Position numbers and translations under genes: made by a program. DNA of 64,000 bases from positions 86,577-150,576 of the forward strand of contig CAYYNT010000003.1 of the NCBI GenBank assembly GCA_964473155.1. The letters are read 5' to 3'. Numbering within the stretch: the stretch's first letter is position 1; each line of letters starts with the position of its first letter. The stretch is from JAJFUG01 sp964473155. Its GTDB lineage: Bacteria > Gemmatimonadota > Glassbacteria > GWA2-58-10. Shown here in pieces: positions 60,502-64,000 of the stretch. The notes under the pieces are model-generated. The model ran no database searches and had not been told where the DNA came from. It was given only the letters and a program-made list of their open reading frames with translations.

Positions 60502-61812
60502 TCAGATTATCTCGGCGCGCAGGCCCATGCCGGTGCTGCCCGTGACACGCGCCCGGAGTATCCTGCCGCGCAATGTTTCATCGGCTTTCAGATAGACATT
60601 GAAATGACGGCGGGTGCGGCCGAGCCATACGTTCTGACCGCTTCGCGCAGGCTGAAGCACCAGCACCTCGATCTCATCTCCATCCATCGCGTCCAGCGCG
60701 GCGCGGGTATGCTCCCTCTGCACGTCAATCGCCCGGTTAAGCCGGGCCGTTTTCTCCAGCAGAGGCACGCTGTCGGGCATGGAGGCGGCCCGGGTGCCCG
60801 GACGTTCTGAATACTGGAAAGTATAGGCGTAATCGAACTTTACAAACTCCATCAGAGAAAGAGTGTCCTCATAATCCGCCACGCTCTCCCCCGGGAAACC
60901 GACCAATATGTCCGTAGTGAGGCCGATACCGGGAATTCGTTCGCGCAGACGGCTCACACGTTCGAGATAATACTCCCGGCCGTATCCGCGGTTCATCGCC
61001 CTGAGGATACGGTCCGAACCGGACTGCACCGGCAGGTGAAGGTGTTCCACCACCTTGCCGCACGAGGCCATGGCCTCGATTATGCTGTCGCTCAGGTCGC
61101 GCGGATGGCTGGTCAGAAAGCGCAGCCACACAAGGCCATCGATGGCGTCAAGACGGCGCAGCAGATCAGCGAAACCGGTTTCACCGTAGCGGTAGGAGTT
61201 GACATTCTGGCCCAGAAGGACCACCTCTTTTGTCCCGCGCTCCACACACCGGCGCACCTGTTCCTCCACCACGGACGGGTCCACCGAGCGCTCCCGTCCG
61301 CGCACGTATGGAACGATACAGTACGAGCAGAAATTGTCGCAGCCGCGGGTCACCGGAACCCAGGCGCTGGACGGGTCGCCGCGCAGGGGCGCGATGTCGC
61401 TGTACGTCTCCGACCGGTCGAACTCTAGGGCCGATTCAGAATTGCCTCCACTTTTTATACGAGCCAGCAACTCCGGCAACCGGCGGTAACTGTCCGGACC
61501 CAGGACCAAGTCTACCCAGGGGGCTTTCTCGATCAGGCCATCCCCCATCCTCTGGGCCATGCAGCCGCAGACCACGATGACGCTTCGCGGATTGATCCGC
61601 CTGCGGTGTTTCATTTTATTGAGACGGCTCAGAACGCGCTGCTCTGCGTGCTCACGCACGCCACAGGTGTTGATCAGCACGAGGTCCGCCCCGGCCTCGC
61701 CTTCAGAGCGGCGCAAACCCTCCCCGGCAAGGAGAGTTTCGATCAACTCGGCATCACTGAAATTCATCTGACAGCCGTATGTTTCTATGTAATAAGTCCT
61801 TAATTCTCTCAT
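60502..61812 (-). CDS. miaB: tRNA-2-methylthio-N6-dimethylallyladenosine synthase
   Basis: 436 aa. Radical-SAM methylthiotransferase that turns i6A37 into ms2i6A37. UPF0004 domain with YGCQMNFSDAE, INTCGVREHAEQRV and VVCGCMAQR (three cysteines for the auxiliary cluster); radical-SAM CDNFCSYC; a C-terminal TRAM domain ending RARVTGSTGMGLRAEI. All cluster cysteines are present. GGAG lies 11 nt before the ATG. Acts on the product of MiaA (54122). Confidence 0.95.
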   Translation of the reverse strand: MRELRTYYIETYGCQMNFSDAELIETLLAGEGLRRSEGEAGADLVLINTCGVREHAEQRVLSRLNKMKHRRRINPRSVIVVCGCMAQRMGDGLIEKAPWVDLVLGPDSYRRLPELLARIKSGGNSESALEFDRSETYSDIAPLRGDPSSAWVPVTRGCDNFCSYCIVPYVRGRERSVDPSVVEEQVRRCVERGTKEVVLLGQNVNSYRYGETGFADLLRRLDAIDGLVWLRFLTSHPRDLSDSIIEAMASCGKVVEHLHLPVQSGSDRILRAMNRGYGREYYLERVSRLRERIPGIGLTTDILVGFPGESVADYEDTLSLMEFVKFDYAYTFQYSERPGTRAASMPDSVPLLEKTARLNRAIDVQREHTRAALDAMDGDEIEVLVLQPARSGQNVWLGRTRRHFNVYLKADETLRGRILRARVTGSTGMGLRAEII

Positions 61813-61834
61813 TTAAAGTCACACTCCAAGATTA

Positions 61835-63157
61835 TCACAGTTCTTTTTCACCCCAGACGCCATCCTGCCACAGCCGGGTGACTCTCAATCTGAATATTTC
61901 ATCCGCCGCCGGAGGATTGCAGTACACCCGGACATAATTGTCCGCCCGGCAGGCCAGTGTGCCGTCCGGAAGCACAGTCTCCAGCAGCACCGGCAGGCTT
62001 TGACCATTAAGGGCTTTTCTGAAAGACGCATTCTTATCCGATGATACTGACCGTAAAACGCGCACCCTCTCCCGCGCCAGAGCCGTATCTATCCTGCCGG
62101 GCAGCGATGCCGCCACAGTGCCGGGACGCGGCGAGTACGGGAACACGTGAAAATAGGTAAACGGCAGAGATGAAACAAAGTCTCGCCCGCCGTTAAATTC
62201 CTCCTCGCTCTCTCCGGGGAAACCGGCTATCAGGTCTGTCCCCAGTCCGAGTAGCGGTATGCGGGCTTTCAGAGACTCCACCTGCTCCCTGAACACGGCC
62301 GTGGTGTACCAGCGTCCCATCCGTCTCAGCACGCTGTCGCAGCCGTGCTGCAGCGGGACGTGCAGATGACGGCAGAGGCGCGGCTCGGTGGCCAGAAGGC
62401 CAAGAAGCGGCTGGTCGAGTTCACCGGTCTCGACGCTGCCGAGACGGAAACGCAGGGAGCGTGTCCCGGAAAGAAGGCGCTCCAGAAGGCGGGTCAGACC
62501 GGAGCATTCCCCACGGTCAACACCATAGCGGCCGATATGGATGCCGGTGAGCACAACCTCGTGATGACCGGCATTTTCCAGCGTGAGAGCCTCCTGCATG
62601 ATCTCGCCCGGATCGCGGCTGCGCTCCGGCCCGCGCGTGCGAGGTACGATACAATAGGTGCAGCGGTTGTTGCACCCGTCCTGAATCTTGACAAACGCCC
62701 GCGCCCGCGCCTGAGTTTCAGAAAAGACAGCATTCGCCCCGCCCCGGTAGCGAGTGCTTTCCAGAACCTCACCGCTCCTTTCCAACTCGGGGCCGTCATT
62801 CTTCAACCGCTTATCCTCCGGCGGCAGACCGGCCAGCACCTCGCCAAGACGGAATTTTTCCTCGGTGCCGAGCAGAAGGCGCACTCCGGGCAGATTCCTG
62901 AACCTCTCCGCGCTCACCTCGACCGAACAACCCACGACTGCGATCCTGGCCCGCGGGTGTTCCCGCCCGACACGGCGCACCCACTGGCAGGCCTTGTCCT
63001 CACCGCGTCGGGTGACAGCGCAGGTGTTGACCACCACCCAGTCCGCATCCTCGGGACCAACGGCCAGCTCGATACCCTGCGCCGCCAGCGCCTGGCCTAT
63101 AAGTGCGGAATCATACTGGTTGGTCTTGCAGCCGAATGTATTGAAACAGACTTTCAT
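61835..63157 (-). CDS. mtaB: tRNA t6A37 methylthiotransferase
   Basis: 440 aa. Radical-SAM enzyme that makes ms2t6A37. N-terminal FNTFGCKTNQYDSALI, VNTCAVTRRGEDKA and VVGCSVEVSAE; radical-SAM CNNRCTYCIVPRTRG; the short C-terminal TRAM is typical of the MtaB branch (the YQMN of MiaB is FGCKTNQ). AAGG lies 7 nt before the ATG. It precedes miaB by 22 bp, so both A37 methylthiolation enzymes are on one transcript. Confidence 0.93.
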   Translation of the reverse strand: MKVCFNTFGCKTNQYDSALIGQALAAQGIELAVGPEDADWVVVNTCAVTRRGEDKACQWVRRVGREHPRARIAVVGCSVEVSAERFRNLPGVRLLLGTEEKFRLGEVLAGLPPEDKRLKNDGPELERSGEVLESTRYRGGANAVFSETQARARAFVKIQDGCNNRCTYCIVPRTRGPERSRDPGEIMQEALTLENAGHHEVVLTGIHIGRYGVDRGECSGLTRLLERLLSGTRSLRFRLGSVETGELDQPLLGLLATEPRLCRHLHVPLQHGCDSVLRRMGRWYTTAVFREQVESLKARIPLLGLGTDLIAGFPGESEEEFNGGRDFVSSLPFTYFHVFPYSPRPGTVAASLPGRIDTALARERVRVLRSVSSDKNASFRKALNGQSLPVLLETVLPDGTLACRADNYVRVYCNPPAADEIFRLRVTRLWQDGVWGEKEL

Positions 63158-63314
63158 TTCAGAGCCTTATTTTGAATATTTCAACAAAGGCAAAAGATAT
63201 AAAGCGACAGGCCGTAAGTCAAACCGGCTGTCTGGATTTGTCCTGAACGTCTGTCTTTACCGGCAGAAATTTCGGAAATATCCTGGGCCTCCGTAATACA
63301 ATCAAGGAGAAAGC

Positions 63315-63833
63315 ATGAGCAGGGATGAGGTATTCGATATTGTGGACGAGCAGGGACGGCCGGTTGGAAAGGCGTTGCGTTCGCAGGTGCATGGCAACCC
63401 GGAGCTGATCCACCAGGCCGCCCACGTGATAGTCGAGGACAGCCGGGGACGGATATACCTTCAGAAACGCTCCCCGGACAAGGATATCCAGCCCGGGAAA
63501 TGGGACACCTCTGTGGGCGGGCACGCCGCGCCGGGAGAGGCCCCGGAGGCCACCGCCCGCCGCGAGATGGCCGAGGAACTGGGACACGCTCCGGAAAACC
63601 TCAAATTCCTGTACCGCTATCTCTGGCGCAGCCCTGTGGAAACAGAACTGGTCAGCACTTTCCTCTGCCGGGACAACGGCCCTTTCCGCCCTGACCCGGT
63701 TGAGATATCGGAGGGACGGTTCTGGGGCCGGGAGGAAATAGAGTCCGCCCTGGGAAGCGGAATGTTCACCCCGAATTTCGAGGTGGAATTCAGACGCTTT
63801 AACAGTTGGCAGGATGAGCGTTGTTCAGATTGA
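63315..63833 (+). CDS. Nudix hydrolase, YfcD/IPP-isomerase-like
   Basis: 172 aa, AAGGAG 5 nt before the ATG. The Nudix box GHAAPGEAPEATARREMAEE, then LGH, fits GX5EX7REUXEEXGU except His at the last place. An N-terminal DIVDEQGRPVGKALRSQVH and LYLQKRSPDKDIQPGKWD-like text (IYLQKRSPDKDIQPGKWD) put it with YfcD and IPP-isomerase-like Nudix proteins. These hydrolyse nucleoside diphosphates or isomerise IPP; the IPP-isomerase cysteine is not evident, so hydrolase is more likely. Divergent from mtaB. Confidence 0.88.
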   Translation: MSRDEVFDIVDEQGRPVGKALRSQVHGNPELIHQAAHVIVEDSRGRIYLQKRSPDKDIQPGKWDTSVGGHAAPGEAPEATARREMAEELGHAPENLKFLYRYLWRSPVETELVSTFLCRDNGPFRPDPVEISEGRFWGREEIESALGSGMFTPNFEVEFRRFNSWQDERCSD

Positions 63834-63862
63834 AAGCCGCAAAAACCGCAGGAGACAAAGCT

Positions 63863-63887
63863 GGGCTGTCCCTAAAGCCCCCCATTT
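63863..63887 (+). terminator. Possible terminator of the Nudix gene
   Basis: Short stem GGGCT/AGCCC (63863-63867 and 63876-63880), then CCC and ATTTTT. Five base pairs only. Confidence 0.4.
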
Positions 63888-63945
63888 TTGCTCTTTGAGA
63901 ATTGTCGTAAGTCCTAACTGTTTGAAACAATAGAAGTTCCGTAGA

Positions 63946-63963
63946 GGCACGGCGCGCCGTGCC
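63946..63963. repeat. Perfect 18-bp GC-rich palindrome
   Basis: GGCACGGCGCGCCGTGCC reads the same on both strands. It is flanked by GTAGA on the left and CCTTG on the right, with no T-run, so it does not look like a terminator. Similar GGGGCACGG...CCGTGCCCC palindromes occur as dispersed repeats in several phyla. Only one copy was noticed here. Confidence 0.5.
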
Positions 63964-64000
63964 CCTTGTATCTTGAAAAGAGATTATTAATAGTTCAAGA

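Noticed and set aside
63315..63833. Isopentenyl-diphosphate isomerase (idi)
   Set aside because: N-terminal text is shared, but the catalytic cysteine is not evident and the YfcD-like hydrolase fits better.

Overview
The window looks like a chromosomal segment of an uncultured Gram-negative bacterium of the FCB superphylum, from a candidate-phylum lineage near Glassbacteria, Latescibacteria or KSB1 rather than Bacteroidota proper. This is inference. It rests on type IX secretion (T9SS) family proteins (a PorU-like C25 peptidase and two PorV/PorQ-like barrels), C-terminal FlgD-like sorting domains, a GWxTD protein, a large TonB-dependent receptor with a carboxypeptidase-regulatory N-terminus, and several near-consensus sigma70 promoters (TTGACA/TATAAT type), which differ from the usual Bacteroidota promoter. 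The DNA is GC-moderate, densely coding and strongly biased to the minus strand. No prophage, insertion sequence, CRISPR array or rRNA operon was seen.

Layout. 1-5.3 kb: a DUF4175-like/DUF4159 pair cut by the window edge, a fatty acid desaturase, tmRNA back-to-back with cvpA, and a lytic transglycosylase with a long structured leader. 5.3-15.6 kb: a GWxTD/TPR protein, then a probable operon era - trm112 - porU-like - porV-like - membrane protein, and tRNA-Lys(CUU). 16.1-22.5 kb: an envelope operon (periplasmic binding protein, methyltransferase, GT2 polyprenyl-phosphate glycosyltransferase, YfhO-type membrane protein, rhomboid protease). 22.6-29.2 kb: rpsA, plsC, lnt, a CBM9 protein, a Fur-family regulator, pyrF. 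29.3-38.1 kb: recD2, tpx, mutM, nifU-nifS, and a probable O2/NO/peroxide-defence operon (cytochrome b5-DUF2231 fusion, duplicated ferritin-like protein, flavodiiron protein) behind a palindromic operator.

38.4-46.9 kb: a three-gene outer-membrane cassette (TonB-dependent receptor, 1191-aa secreted protein with a sorting domain, PorV/PorQ-like barrel) with its own promoter and terminator. I consider this the best candidate for an undescribed system. 47.2-56.9 kb: one long run mutL - miaA - bshA - nadC - birA - GH38 lipoprotein - coaX, joining DNA repair, tRNA modification, bacillithiol, NAD, biotin and CoA functions. 57-64 kb: a degenerate HD-GYP protein, a ComEC whose nuclease domain has lost its metal ligands, miaB, mtaB and a Nudix hydrolase; a perfect GC-rich palindrome lies near the right end.

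Most operons use 4-bp stop/start overlaps, implying translational coupling. Family assignments are from motif recognition by eye; no database search was possible.
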